A DNA stretch of 64,000 nucleotides from Verrucomicrobiota bacterium (GCA_947471985.1 CANIZL010000020.1:1-64000); one strand, 5' to 3'; numbered from the stretch's first letter, positions 25,035 to 34,942 are shown. The notes: generated from the letters alone by a model not told the origin. Numbers and translations: made by a program.

Positions 25035-27895
25035 TCGTGGGTGATGGTTTCGTCGAGGTTGAGCAGCACGCGCGCCACCACGGTGTACGCGGCGAGTTGG
25101 GTCGGGGTGACGCCGGCCGGGAGTTGGGCAGTCGGGATGTTGTTCGTGCCGGTGGCCAGTTCGGCGGCGGACACCCAGCCGTCCCGGATGTGGGCGCGTT
25201 GTTGTTGCAGCAGTTCCAGTAGTTCGTGTTGCTCGGCGTCCGTCGGTGGCCGGGCGGTCACTTGCCGGAAACCGTGGCGGATCCGCTCGGCGTCGGTGTT
25301 TCCGCCGTCCGTCACGATCCGCCGTGCCAGCGCCTGGGCGCATTCCACAAAGAGCGGTTCATTCAAGGACGTGAGCGCCTGCATCGGCGTGTTGGAACGG
25401 GTCCGGCGAACGCACGCCTGATCGCCATTGGGCGTGTCGAAGGCCTGCAGCATGGGATACGGCGTGCTGCGTCGACGGAACGTGTAGAAGGCGCGGCGGT
25501 AGCGGTTTTGATCGGTGGCATCCACCCACGGAAACGCGCCGTAGCTGTTGGGCGGAACGAACAGAAAGGCCGGGGCCGGGGCGAAGACCGAGGCGCCGCC
25601 CACGGTGGGATTCAAGAGGCCGCTGGCCGCGAGGGCGATGTCGCGCACCACTTCGCCGTCCACGCGGAAACGGGCGCCGCGCGCCAGCAGGCGATTATAC
25701 GGATCCCGCTCCAACAGGGCCGGGGTGACGTGACTGCTCTGCCGATACGTGGCGCTCAGGAGGATGAGCCGGTGCAGGTGCTTGAGGCTCCACGGCCGCG
25801 GTTCCCCGGCGGGTTCGCCGTCGAGATGCGTCTGGGGCGCGACGAATTCGGAGGTCAACCAATCCAGCAACTCCGGGTGACTGGGTGCGTCCGAGCGCAA
25901 TCCAAAATCTTCCGGGGTCGTTACCAATCCCGCCCCGAAATAGGCCTGCCACACCCGATTCACCAGCACGCGGGCAGTGGTGGGATGGCGCGGATCCGCC
26001 AACCAGCGAGCCAGGCTGAGTCGTGGCGGTTCCTTGCCGGTTTCCACGGGAGGCAGAAACGCCGGGACTCCGGGCTCGACCTTGGGGCCGGGCTTCAACC
26101 AATCGCCGCGTTTTAAAAGCGCCGTCTCGCGCGGAATGGCCCGGCGATGGAGCGTCAAGGCGGTACCGCTGGCTTCCGGATGCTGCGCCCAGCGTTGCTC
26201 GATCTCCATGTTGGCGGCGGCGAACTCCGGCACGGTGGTTCGCCAATAACTGAACATCCGCTGCTGTTCGGCCGCCGACCGATTAGCCGCAGGCACGGCG
26301 AACAATTCCCGCACGTGCCGGGGCAGGGGATCCGCCACGGCGTTGGACACGGTAGTCAGGCTGAGACGGAAACTGCCGATTTCATCGTGGCATTGCAGTT
26401 TGAAGGTGAGTTCCGTGCCGCTGGCAAAACCGAAGCGATTCACCGCGGGGAACACGGCCTTCCGATCCACGTTTCGCCGACCCGGGCCGGCGTCCAGGGT
26501 CCACGCCGTTTGATCGCGGCCGTCAATGGCCAGGACGACCGGTCCATTGGCGCTGCCGTCCTTGCCGGGTGGGGTCGCCGGTTGGGCGAAATCGGCGGTG
26601 GCGTTGGTGAAGACGATCCGGGTGCGATTGGTAAGGTCGTTGAGCGGCGCGACCTCCAGGGTGAATTCGCGCAGGGCGAATTGTCCGCGATCACCGCGGC
26701 CCGGTCCGTGCATCGGGAGATTGGCATTCGCGAGCGCCTCGAGTCGGACGGCAGCGACGTTGGTCAGCGTCGTGCGCGCACGGATGCGCCAGGTGCCGCC
26801 GGAAAAGCGGTGTCCGCCGGCCAGCAGCGACTGATCCTTCTGCACTTCCAGTTTGGAAAGCCCCCCGGGGTCGCCGTATTCCACCAGCTCGGGCAGACTC
26901 CATTCGGTCACGTCCCCGCGGACCTGAGCTTCCCAGGCGGCGAGGCGTTCCGGCCAGTCCGGATGTTCCGCCCGCAAACGGTCCTCGATCCGTTGGATGT
27001 CGCGTCGGACACCTTCCAGTCGTTCGCGTTCGGCCGCTCCATAGACGGGAGCGGTCAACTCATCCGCATCGTTGAGGTAGGCAAACAACCGGTAGTACTC
27101 CTCCTGCGAGATCGGATCGTACTTGTGGTTGTGGCATTGCGCGCACTGGATGGTGAGCCCGAGCACCGCTTTGCCGAGGCAATCCATCCGATCAAACATC
27201 GCCTCCATCCGGAATTGTTCCGGATCGATGGCCCCCTCCTCGTTGATCATCGAATTGCGCAGGAAACCGGTCGCAATGATTTGATCCTGGGTGGGGTCAG
27301 GCAGGAGATCCCCCGCGATTTGTTCGATGAGGAAGCGGTCGTACGGCTCATCGGTGTTGAGCGCGTTTACCACCCAATCGCGGTAATGCCACATTTCGCG
27401 GGCGCGATCCTTTTCGTAGCCATTGGAATCCGCGTACCGGGCGGCGTCGAGCCAGTGCCGGCCCCAGCGTTCGCCATAGTGCGGCGAGGCGAGCAGCCGT
27501 TCCACGACCCGCGCATAGGCGTTGGGCGCGGTATCCGCGAGAAAGGCATCCACCTCGGCGGGCGTGGGCGGCAGGCCGGTGAGATCCAGCGCCGCGCGAC
27601 GGAGGAGTTGAACGCGGCCGGCCTCGGGGGTGGGTTCCAGATGTTCCCGGTCCAGTCGCGCCAGAATGAAGGCATCCAGCGGCGTTTGCGCCCACTTCGC
27701 TCGGGTGACCGCCGGCAGGGACGGTCGCCGCGGCGTTTGAAAGGCCCAATGCCGGGCGGTGGCCTCCGCCAGTCCGGCCGCCCCGCGAGCGGTGGATGAC
27801 ACATCCGCGGCGTGTGCCGGGACGCCCCCGCTGGTGATTAGCAGCAGGCAGATCGGCAGGAACCGAAAAACCGGAATGAAGTTTCGTGCCATCAT
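25031..27895 (-). CDS. DUF1549/DUF1553 (PSD1) secreted protein with CxxCH motif
   Basis: A 954-residue protein with a signal peptide (about residues 1-29). The DUF1549 (PSCyt2) domain is clear: [62 protein letters not shown], and [12 protein letters not shown] near residue 252, where CxxCH may bind heme. The central 300-530 region is beta-rich, perhaps a lectin-like insert. The C-terminal DUF1553 (PSD1) domain has [27 protein letters not shown] and ends with LDETITHE. An N-terminal planctomycete cytochrome C domain is absent. The stop overlaps the start of the DUF1501 gene. The two proteins probably act together in the periplasm; the reaction is unknown. Confidence 0.94.
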
Positions 27896-28223
27896 GACTT
27901 TTTAAGCGGACGCCCCCAGTCGCGAAAACTTCACGGCGGGTGGACGGAATTTACCGCAGGCTACCCATTCCGCCGGAACCCCACAAAAGCAAACGCCCGG
28001 AAATCCCGTGGGCGTCGATTTGAACCCGCAGGTAGCGGCCCGAACGCAGGAAGAGCTTTTTCAGGGAAATTCACGGGAACGCGCGGAAATTTGGGAGTAA
28101 CCGCCGTTTTGATCAGCTGCTTCGTTCTTTTCTCCTCCGCGTCTCCGCGTCCCCGCGTGACCCAGCGACGTTTGGCCGCCGGGTTCGAATTGCTTCCACG
28201 GCTCCGAATCCCATTCTGCCGGC
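27896..28223. other. Intergenic stretch between divergent genes
   Basis: These 328 bp lie upstream of both the PSD1 gene (minus) and the CocE/NonD gene (plus), so they should hold both promoters; no convincing -35/-10 pair was found. The inverted copy of the CACGCGG repeat lies at 28124-28170. A weak hairpin (ACGCCC/GGGCGT around 27993-28013) was seen. Confidence 0.6.
28124..28170. repeat. CACGCGG/GACGCGGAGG dispersed repeat, copy 2 (inverted)
   Basis: Read on the minus strand it gives TCACGCGGGGACGCGGAGAC and then GCGGAGGAGAAAAGAACG, matching the repeat at 2265-2308 in its core and purine-rich tail. Both copies lie between divergently transcribed genes. Confidence 0.6.
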
Positions 28224-29882
28224 GTGAAATCACTTGTCTGCCGCTGGGCGCTCCTGTGCTTCGCCAGCCTGGTCGGGGCGGCGGAATTGCCCCCGCTCGA
28301 TCTCGGCGGGGTGCGGGAAGAGCACCTGTGGGTGCGGATGCGCGATGGGGTTCGCCTCTCCGCCTATGTCTATTTCCCTGCGGGTGCCGGTCCCTGGCCG
28401 GTGGTTTTTGAACAGCGGTATGCAGTCATCACGGGTACGGAATCGCGTCGGGAATTGGCCTCCATCGCCCGGGCCGGATTCGTCGCCGCCCGCGTCAGTT
28501 TTCGCGGTGCGCAAGTGTCCGAGGGCGTCTGGCAGGGCTACCGCGCGCTCGGGTGGGGCGAGCTGCGGGACGGCTACGACCTCTGCGAATGGTTCGCCAC
28601 CCAGCCCTGGAGCACGGGCAAAGTGGGCACTTTCGGCGGATCCCAGGGCGGCTTTGCCCAGAATTTTCTCGCGGTCACGCGTTCGCCGCACCTGGTCTGC
28701 CAGTACATGACCGACACCGGGCTCAGCTTGTTCCAGGAAGGGTATCGCATCGGCGGCATCACCCGGCCCGAGCGGTTTAAAAAGATGGATGAAGTGGCCC
28801 GGAATCCCGCGGACAACCGGGCGTTGCTGGCGGAGTGGTTCCGTCATCCCACCTATGACGCGTATTGGCGCGACGAGGATTGCTCCCGGCATTTCCGCGC
28901 CATGAACGTGCCCTGTTTCACGGTCGGAAGCTGGTACGATTTCATGTCGGTGGGCAGCCTCGATAGTTTCGTCGGCCGCCAGCACCACGGCGGGTCCCTT
29001 TCGCGGGGTCGACAGCAACTGCTGCTGGGTCCGTGGCTGCACGGCGGATTGCCCAAATCGAATCGCATCGGCGAACTCGAGTATCCGGAGAACGCGCGCT
29101 TCGACACCCAGGCGCACATGCTCCGCTGGTTCGCGCATTATCTCCAAGGCGTGGACAACGGGATCGAGAAGGAGGCGCCGGTGCGGTATTACGTGATGGG
29201 TGCCGTGGGCGAACCGGGCGCGCCCGGCAACGAATGGCGGACGGCGCCCGACTGGCCAATCCCGGCGAAGGAAGTTCCCTACTACTTGCAGGCCGGGGGA
29301 CATCTCGAAACCACCCGGCCGCACGCGACCCGTTCGAGCACGACCTACCTCAGTGATCCGCTGCATCCGATGGAAATTCCCGGCACCAGTTTTCCGGGCG
29401 CCCGGGATGCCCGGAAATTCGAGCAACAGGCCGAAGTTCGCACCTTCACCACGGCGCCGCTAACGGAACCCGTCGAGTGGACTGGCAAGATTCGCGCGGA
29501 GCTGTATGTGGGATCCACCGCCCGGGACACGGACTTCATCGTGCGGGTGAGCGATGTCTATCCCGATGGCCGCAGCATTCTCATCGTGGATTACGTCCGC
29601 CGGGCGCGATATCGCGATGGTTGGACGACCGAGAATTTCCTGGAACCGGACCGCGTGTATCGGGTGGCCTTTGATGTGGGCTCGCTGAGTCAGGTTTTCA
29701 ATCGCGGCCATTGCATTCGGGTGACCGTGGCCAGTACGGGTGCGCCGTTCATCGAGCCGAATCCCCAGACGGGCGCACCGCTCACCTTGGATTTCCCGGC
29801 GCAGACCGTGACGGCGACCAACACGCTCTTTCATCAACGCGGTCAGGCCTCGCACATTGTGGCTCCGGTGGTGACCCGATAA
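28224..29882 (+). CDS. CocE/NonD family secreted hydrolase
   Basis: A 552-residue alpha/beta hydrolase of the X-Pro dipeptidyl-peptidase (S15) class, which includes cocaine esterase and acylases. A GTG at 28224 gives MKSLVCRWALLCFASLVGAA, a signal peptide. The nucleophile elbow is GGSQGG (Ser near residue 137). The catalytic Asp is probably in GSWYDFM (near 238), and the His in LGPWLHGG (near 272). The C-terminal jelly-roll domain (about 390-552) has YVGSTARDTDFIVRVSDVYPDGRS, typical of PepX_C. It would cleave an ester or amide outside the cytoplasm; the substrate is unknown. It stands alone between divergent and downstream genes. Confidence 0.92.
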   Translation: MKSLVCRWALLCFASLVGAAELPPLDLGGVREEHLWVRMRDGVRLSAYVYFPAGAGPWPVVFEQRYAVITGTESRRELASIARAGFVAARVSFRGAQVSEGVWQGYRALGWGELRDGYDLCEWFATQPWSTGKVGTFGGSQGGFAQNFLAVTRSPHLVCQYMTDTGLSLFQEGYRIGGITRPERFKKMDEVARNPADNRALLAEWFRHPTYDAYWRDEDCSRHFRAMNVPCFTVGSWYDFMSVGSLDSFVGRQHHGGSLSRGRQQLLLGPWLHGGLPKSNRIGELEYPENARFDTQAHMLRWFAHYLQGVDNGIEKEAPVRYYVMGAVGEPGAPGNEWRTAPDWPIPAKEVPYYLQAGGHLETTRPHATRSSTTYLSDPLHPMEIPGTSFPGARDARKFEQQAEVRTFTTAPLTEPVEWTGKIRAELYVGSTARDTDFIVRVSDVYPDGRSILIVDYVRRARYRDGWTTENFLEPDRVYRVAFDVGSLSQVFNRGHCIRVTVASTGAPFIEPNPQTGAPLTLDFPAQTVTATNTLFHQRGQASHIVAPVVTR

Positions 29883-29978
29883 CGCCGGTGCGGCTGGGCT
29901 CGCGGAGGGGGCGGTCGAAACGGCGACCGGTGTTGGCCGAGGTTGCGTCGTGCCGGCGCCGGGCGCCATGCTGGTCCC

Positions 29979-30986
29979 ATGGTTGTGAGTCGTAAACGAA
30001 GTTGGATGGTTCTGTTGGCATTGCCGTGTGCCCTGATCGCACCGCTGGCGTCCATGGGCGCGGAAAGCATCGCGAGCACCGCAGTGACCCGGGTCCTTCC
30101 GGGGCGGGGATTGGCTCAGCACGATTTTCTTTACGCGGGCGAATCCAAGAACCGACGGGCGTTTATTGTTCGCGGCGGCCGGGTGGTGTGGTCGTACGAA
30201 GACCCCGACGGTCGCGGTGAAATCAGCGATGCCGTACTGCTGTCCAACGGCAATCTGCTGCTCGCCCACCAATACGCGGTAAAATTGATTTCACCGGCCA
30301 AGGAGGTCCTGTGGAACCTGAATGCCCCCAAGGGCACCGAGATTCACACGGCCATGCCCATCGGCTTCGAGCACGTGCTCTACGTGCAGAACGGGGATCC
30401 CGCCGTGGTGAAAGTGGTGAACCTCCGGACGGGCAAAACGGTGAAGGAATTTCCCGTCACCGTGGGTAATCCCAAGGGCGTTCATGGGCAGTTCCGTCAC
30501 GGTCGGCTCACGGCGCGCGGAACCTTGCTGCTGGCCCACATGGATCGGAAATGCGTGGTGGAATATGACGCCCAGGGACGGGAGATCCGGACGATCGCCG
30601 CTCCGAATCCGTGGGGTGTCACGCCCTTGAAAAACGGCAATCTGCTCATCGTGGATCGCCCCTCGATCCGCGAAGTGAACCCGCAGGGCGACACCGTTTC
30701 GACGCTCACTCCGGCCACCGATTCACCGGACTTTCCGCTCACCAGCCTGCAGCTCGCGTGGCGGCTGCCGAACGGCAATACGCTGGTGAACAATTGGTTT
30801 AACGAATGGAGCGGCACCGTGGACCGGGCCCATCCCCCGGTTCAGTTGGTGGAATTCACTCCGGATAAAAAGATCGTCTGGGTATTGAGCGCTTGGGAGA
30901 ATCCCGATCTGGGGCCCGCCACGACGATTCAGATTCTGGACGAACCCAGCGCGCCGGAGCAGGTCACGTTTGGCGATATTAAATGA
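29979..30986 (+). CDS. Secreted PQQ/NHL-like beta-propeller protein
   Basis: A 335-residue protein with a signal peptide (RKRSWMVLLALPCALIAPLA) and repeated four-strand blades. Blade-like turns include LLSNGNLLLAH, RLTARGTLLLAH, PLKNGNLLIVD and RLPNGNTLVNN, a pattern seen in PQQ-like quinoprotein repeats and in arylsulfotransferase-type propellers. No catalytic residue can be named, so it may be a binding protein. The ATG at 29979 is chosen because it gives a good signal peptide. The stop overlaps the start of the DTW-domain gene (ATGA at 30983-30986). The functional link between a secreted propeller and a cytoplasmic tRNA enzyme is not obvious. Confidence 0.78.
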   Translation: MVVSRKRSWMVLLALPCALIAPLASMGAESIASTAVTRVLPGRGLAQHDFLYAGESKNRRAFIVRGGRVVWSYEDPDGRGEISDAVLLSNGNLLLAHQYAVKLISPAKEVLWNLNAPKGTEIHTAMPIGFEHVLYVQNGDPAVVKVVNLRTGKTVKEFPVTVGNPKGVHGQFRHGRLTARGTLLLAHMDRKCVVEYDAQGREIRTIAAPNPWGVTPLKNGNLLIVDRPSIREVNPQGDTVSTLTPATDSPDFPLTSLQLAWRLPNGNTLVNNWFNEWSGTVDRAHPPVQLVEFTPDKKIVWVLSAWENPDLGPATTIQILDEPSAPEQVTFGDIK

Positions 30987-31726
30987 GCGATCGAATGAAT
31001 TCCGCCGTACCGGGCGGCATCGTGGATCGCGCGGCCTATCTGGCCCGTCGGGAGCAGCAAGGCCGTCGTGCGGAGCCGCGGGTGCGGACCGTGTGCCCGG
31101 TGTGTCGCAAGGCCGCGAATACGTGCTATTGCGCGCATATTCGGAGTTTCAATGCCGGGCCCACGTTTGTCATCCTCATTCACCCCAAGGAGAATCGAAA
31201 ACGCGTCGGCACCGGCCGGCTCTGTCACCTCTGCATTCGCAATTCGGAGCTGATCGCCGGGATTGATTTTTCCGGGGACGCCCGGGTGCGGGAGATTCTG
31301 GCGGATCCCACGAAGTGGCCGGTCGTGCTGTATCCCGGGCCCAACGCCACCGACATCGGCGAAGCGGGCGGAGCGACGTTGGCGGCGTCGGTTCCGGCGG
31401 GACGGCAGTTGGTGATTTTCGTCATCGATGGCAGTTGGGCCTGTGCCCGGAAGATGCTGCGTCTGAGCGCCAATCTCCGTGCGTTGCCCCAGATCCGCTT
31501 TAACCCGCCGAGCCGCTCCATTTATCAGATCCGCCGCCAGCCCAAGGACCTGTGCCTTTCGAGCCTCGAAGCGATGCACTTCGTGATCGAATACTTGAAC
31601 GGCACGGCGCGTTGGCGCAGCGAGCCGGGGCACGAGAATCTCCTGGAAGTCTTCCGCCTCATGATCGCCCAGCAGCTCGCCTTCGTGGTGCATCCGGACC
31701 AAAAGGCCACGCGCGGGATTCGCTAG
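30983..31726 (+). CDS. DTW domain protein, tRNA-uridine aminocarboxypropyltransferase
   Basis: A 247-residue cytoplasmic enzyme of the DTW family, which adds the acp group from S-adenosylmethionine to a tRNA uridine (acp3U). The N-terminal zinc-type cluster CPVCRKAANTCYC (about 39-51) and IHPKENRKRVGTGRL (about 66-80) are diagnostic. The DTW motif itself appears as IDGSWACARKM (about 152-162), with GSW where DTW or ATW is usual. FNPPSRSIYQIRRQP follows. The C-terminal part is complete (SLEAMHFVIEYL). It is translated from a 4-bp overlap with the upstream propeller gene. The target tRNA position is inferred from the family only. Confidence 0.88.
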   Translation: MSDRMNSAVPGGIVDRAAYLARREQQGRRAEPRVRTVCPVCRKAANTCYCAHIRSFNAGPTFVILIHPKENRKRVGTGRLCHLCIRNSELIAGIDFSGDARVREILADPTKWPVVLYPGPNATDIGEAGGATLAASVPAGRQLVIFVIDGSWACARKMLRLSANLRALPQIRFNPPSRSIYQIRRQPKDLCLSSLEAMHFVIEYLNGTARWRSEPGHENLLEVFRLMIAQQLAFVVHPDQKATRGIR

Positions 31727-31735
31727 GCGGGCGTG

Positions 31736-31749
31736 GAGCCGGCCGGCTC
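31736..31749. other. Perfect 14-bp palindrome between converging genes
   Basis: GAGCCGGCCGGCTC is self-complementary. It lies in the 21-bp gap between the DTW gene and the converging AHSA1-VOC gene and touches the latter's stop codon. There is no T-run, so a terminator role is uncertain. Confidence 0.35.
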
Positions 31750-32707
31750 AGGTGTCGGCGGCGGCCTGACGGAGTTGGGCGATGTCGAGTTTCACCATCT
31801 GGAGCATCACCTGCAGGACGCGCTGGGATTTCGCCGGGTCCGGGTCGCCCAACAACTCCCCAAGCGCGGTGGGAACAATCTGCCAGGACAGGCCAAATTG
31901 ATCCTTAAGCCAGCCACACTGTTGCACGGAACCGCCGGCGGTGAGTCGGTCCCAATAGTAATCCACCTCCTCCTGCGTTTCGCAGCTCACAAAAAAGGAT
32001 ACGGCCTCGGTGAACTGAAAAGTGGGTCCGCCGTTCAGCCCCATAAACTCCAGTCCGGCGAGGCGGAAATTCACCACCATGGGCGAGACACTGGTGACTT
32101 CTGAGTCGGGAAAAATCTCCGTATAGAAACGGGCCGCCGACTCGGCCTGGGTGTCGAACCACAGGAAGGGCGTGATTTTCTGGCCGGTAGAAATCAGCGG
32201 AGTGCGCGCCAGGAAGGTCTCCAGTTGTTCAAACGAGCCGCTCCATCCCTGCTGCATGCCCGCGTGGGCGCTGTTGAATGTCTGGATTTCCTCCACGGTG
32301 GCGTTGATGGGGAGCCAGCTCAGGTTGACGACCGTGGTCTCGCCGGATTCGGTGAAGGTAACGGTCGTCAGCATCTCATGCGGCCATGGGTCGCTGAAGG
32401 GAGGTCGAACCACCTCGCCGGCCGGATTGGAGAACGAGTTCACCCAGACGAGTTTTTCCTGGGGCACGATTTCCCGGTAGAGGCAACGACCCCAGTTCTC
32501 GTGTCCGTCGGGCGTTTTCATGCAGTAGTGATAAATACCCCCGGGGCGGAAATCCTGCGTGGCCACGGGGGTGGTGATGCCTTTGGGACCGAACCACTGC
32601 GCCATTTGCCCGCGATCCGTCCAGGCGCGCCAGACGCGGGCGCGCGGGGCGGTAAAGGTTCGGGAGACGGTGAACTCGTGAATGGGAGTCAATTTGGGTG
32701 AACTCAT
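31748..32707 (-). CDS. AHSA1 (SRPBCC) - PhnB-type VOC fusion protein
   Basis: A 319-residue cytoplasmic protein with two domains normally found in separate proteins. Residues about 10-165 are an AHSA1/SRPBCC domain: FTAPRARVWRAWTD, WFGPKG, and the C-terminal helix GMQQGWSGSFEQLETFLA. Residues about 170-300 are a PhnB-like VOC domain: TPFLWFDTQAESAARFYTEIF, EFMGLNGGPTFQFTEAVSFFV, and DQFGLSWQIVPTALGELL. Both families are small-ligand-binding folds; PhnB-like VOC proteins usually lack known enzyme activity. In many soil bacteria they sit side by side with extracytoplasmic sigma factors, which are not seen here. The two domains are joined without a break in frame. Confidence 0.92.
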   Translation of the reverse strand: MSSPKLTPIHEFTVSRTFTAPRARVWRAWTDRGQMAQWFGPKGITTPVATQDFRPGGIYHYCMKTPDGHENWGRCLYREIVPQEKLVWVNSFSNPAGEVVRPPFSDPWPHEMLTTVTFTESGETTVVNLSWLPINATVEEIQTFNSAHAGMQQGWSGSFEQLETFLARTPLISTGQKITPFLWFDTQAESAARFYTEIFPDSEVTSVSPMVVNFRLAGLEFMGLNGGPTFQFTEAVSFFVSCETQEEVDYYWDRLTAGGSVQQCGWLKDQFGLSWQIVPTALGELLGDPDPAKSQRVLQVMLQMVKLDIAQLRQAAADT

Positions 32708-33137
32708 GGTGGCGAGAGCGGAATACTTTCTGGGCTAGGACAGCCTCGGGTCAAAACCTGTTTGGCCCGTGCGGGAGCAGCGATCTCCAAAACGCCGCGG
32801 GCCGACCGAGGGCGGTGGCCCAGTCTGTGGCGCTTTGATTTATCGCTTCCGGTCACGGTTGACGCTTTTTGTGGCGGACCTTTCGGTGCGCTGGAGGACT
32901 GACGAACGGGCGTCCGCCCGCGGGACATTTTGGGGTAAGAATTTTCAGCAAGTGGGTGATTTTCACTCGGTCAGCGAATTTTCCCCGGGGAATGCTGGGA
33001 GCGGCGTGAACAGTTATGGGTAAGGAAGTGCGGCCAGAACGGCGGATCGTGCAAGGGCTCCGCGTCGGGAACACCGGAGCCGCCCGTCGCAGGATTCTTT
33101 TTTTGTCCGACCGGGAGGCATCCCGGAGCTTGCCCGC
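32708..33137. other. Intergenic stretch between divergent genes
   Basis: 430 bp lie between the AHSA1-VOC gene (minus) and the NAGPA-type gene (plus). A TTGACG followed by T-rich DNA around 32853-32866 could be a -35 region, but no matching -10 was found. No repeat or coding signal was recognised. Confidence 0.5.
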
Positions 33138-34091
33138 GTGTCACTGGAAGTTCCCCCTACGTCGTCCCCCGGCTCGATCGAGCAGCGGCGGCCCGCGGTG
33201 CGGCGTCGACGTAGGCCGCGCGTGGCGTTGGGGCTCGCCACGGGGATGGTGTTTTTGGGCCTGGGGATTTCCCATTGGTGGGGCGTACGCCTGCCGGCGT
33301 TTCTCGAAAGTTGGCCGGCCCCCGACACGGGATTTGAGCCGTGGCGGCGCCTGGGCGTGGGAGTCGAGTATGCCCGCGCGAGCCTCTCCCAGCCTCGCCC
33401 GGTGAAATGCCACGCACTGCGGATCGATCTCCAGAATCCCGCCGTGCAGGTGGTCGTACCCCGCGGGCGTGGCGATGGGGAAGGCGTGGCGCAGGCCCTG
33501 TTGCCGACGTCCTGGCTGCGACGTCATGGTTTAATTGTGGCGATGAACGCCACGCCGTTTACGCCCTACCAAATTCCCCCGTTCGTGCGCACGCACCTAC
33601 AGGGGTTGGCGGTTTCCGCCGGTGAACAATGGTCGCCGCCGGTCCCCAATCTCGATTCATTTGTGCTACGTCCCGATGGGCAACCGGCGCTGGTTCCGGC
33701 GATGACCAATACGGGCCCAGTGGCGGAGGGGGTCGGCGGCTTCCTGATCGTCTTGTCCGAGGGAAAGGTCCGGGACGAAACGTTGGAAGTGGACTCCGCC
33801 ACGTTTGTCGGATTTTCCGCGGATCATCGCTGGTTGTACTGGCTCGTCGCGGATGGCGGTCAGCCGGGCTACAGCGAAGGGGTAACCCCTCGGGAGGGCG
33901 GCGTGCTAATGCAGCAGTTAGGCGCAGCGAACGCGTTGCGTTTGGACGGCGGTGGTTCGAGCGCGCTGGTGGCCTCGGACGGATGGTTTGGCGCCCGGCT
34001 CCTGAATCGGCCCCGGAGTCCGATCTATGCCGGTATCTGCCGACCGGTCGGCAACGTGCTGGGGGTTCGACTGCGGTCGTCTGGTCCGTAA
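33138..34091 (+). CDS. Phosphodiester glycosidase (NAGPA) family protein
   Basis: A 317-residue protein with an N-terminal basic stretch and one membrane helix (RVALGLATGMVFLGLGISHW, about 28-47), so it is probably anchored with its catalytic part outside the cytoplasm. The NAGPA/DUF2233 domain is seen in HALRIDLQNPAVQVVVP, LIVAMNATPFTPY (the place of the usual N-terminal NGGFF-type motif), GGFLIVL, and the hallmark ALRLDGGGSSALV near residue 275. Family members cleave glycosyl phosphodiesters such as those on teichoic-type or lysosomal glycans. A GTG at 33138 is the only good start. It converges with the DUF4476-like gene. Confidence 0.88.
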   Translation: MSLEVPPTSSPGSIEQRRPAVRRRRRPRVALGLATGMVFLGLGISHWWGVRLPAFLESWPAPDTGFEPWRRLGVGVEYARASLSQPRPVKCHALRIDLQNPAVQVVVPRGRGDGEGVAQALLPTSWLRRHGLIVAMNATPFTPYQIPPFVRTHLQGLAVSAGEQWSPPVPNLDSFVLRPDGQPALVPAMTNTGPVAEGVGGFLIVLSEGKVRDETLEVDSATFVGFSADHRWLYWLVADGGQPGYSEGVTPREGGVLMQQLGAANALRLDGGGSSALVASDGWFGARLLNRPRSPIYAGICRPVGNVLGVRLRSSGP

Positions 34092-34130
34092 CGGACTTGC
34101 TGGATTCTCGCTCCGGGATACCCCCGTTAA

Positions 34131-34859
34131 TTACTCCGGCCGATTTTTCGCCGGGACGTTGCGGGAGGTGATGGCCTGGGTGAGTTGGTCCTTGTAGTTG
34201 GCGAAATTGAACTTCGCGTAGAGCAAATACAGGTTCTCGGGGTCCTGAACCCAGGACAGCGCCTGCTGGGCCGCCGTCAGCCGATTGTTCTCAAACGTAA
34301 ACACGCCCAATAAGTCGGCCAACTGCGCGGAAGTGATCCGATCCTGCGCCTTCCGGGCGACGACCTTGAGCAACGTGAGCCGGTTGTTTTCGAAGGGCTC
34401 CGACTTCAGGGTCGTTTTGATTTCCTCAAATTCCGCGCGGGTCAGCGGTTGGGGGCCGGGCGCGGCCACGGGACCCGTCGGCGAGCGACGTTGGGCCGCC
34501 AATCGGTCATGCATCCGGAACACTTTCGAGAAGGTCTGAAACGCATCGTAGACTTCGTAGTAATTCTCCGGATCCACGGTGCAGTGATACGCCGACACAA
34601 CGAATTCCACCCGTTGATCCTCATTCGGAATGGACTGCGCCAGACGCCGGACCTGGGCGCTCGACAACCCTCGGCGGAAGAATAATTCCCGTGCCCGATG
34701 CAGCCGCCCAGGCCCGTCCTCGGACTGCTGCAAGGTTTGGAAATGTCGCTGAAATTCCGGTTCGGCGAACGGGCGGAAAGCCTCGGGTTTCTCCTGGGCC
34801 ACTGCGGAGAAGGTCAAAAAGGCGAGGAGGACGAGGAAGAGAAGGGTGGGGCGGTGCAT
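34131..34859 (-). CDS. DUF4476-like secreted protein with internal duplication
   Basis: A 242-residue protein with a signal peptide (MHRPTLLFLVLLAFLTFSAVA, cleavage near Ala21). Two similar helical segments are visible. One is RGLSSAQVRRLAQSIPNEDQ with VDPENYYEVYDAF. The other is DRITSAQLADLLGVFTFEN with VQDPENLYLLYAKF. The phrase FENNRLTLLKVVARK is typical of DUF4476, a small helical domain of unknown function described in Bacteroidetes. The role is unknown. It converges with the NAGPA-type gene, and no partner was found. Confidence that it is a real gene is high; the family name is moderate. Confidence 0.8.
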   Translation of the reverse strand: MHRPTLLFLVLLAFLTFSAVAQEKPEAFRPFAEPEFQRHFQTLQQSEDGPGRLHRARELFFRRGLSSAQVRRLAQSIPNEDQRVEFVVSAYHCTVDPENYYEVYDAFQTFSKVFRMHDRLAAQRRSPTGPVAAPGPQPLTRAEFEEIKTTLKSEPFENNRLTLLKVVARKAQDRITSAQLADLLGVFTFENNRLTAAQQALSWVQDPENLYLLYAKFNFANYKDQLTQAITSRNVPAKNRPE

Positions 34860-34913
34860 GGGAAAATGCCTTGGGTAAACGTTTGCTTCTGCGTCGGCCG
34901 AAACTGACGTGCG

Positions 34914-34942
34914 AAGGGCCGCCCCTATTCAGGGCGGCCCTT
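34914..34942. other. Perfect hairpin upstream of the DUF4476-like gene
   Basis: An 11-bp perfect stem, AAGGGCCGCCC at 34914-34924 and GGGCGGCCCTT at 34932-34942, with a seven-base loop (CTATTCA). It lies downstream of the PQQ-type dehydrogenase on the minus strand, 107 bp after its stop. There is no T-run on either side, so it may be a Rho-independent terminator without a tail, a repeat, or a regulatory site. Confidence 0.45.
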
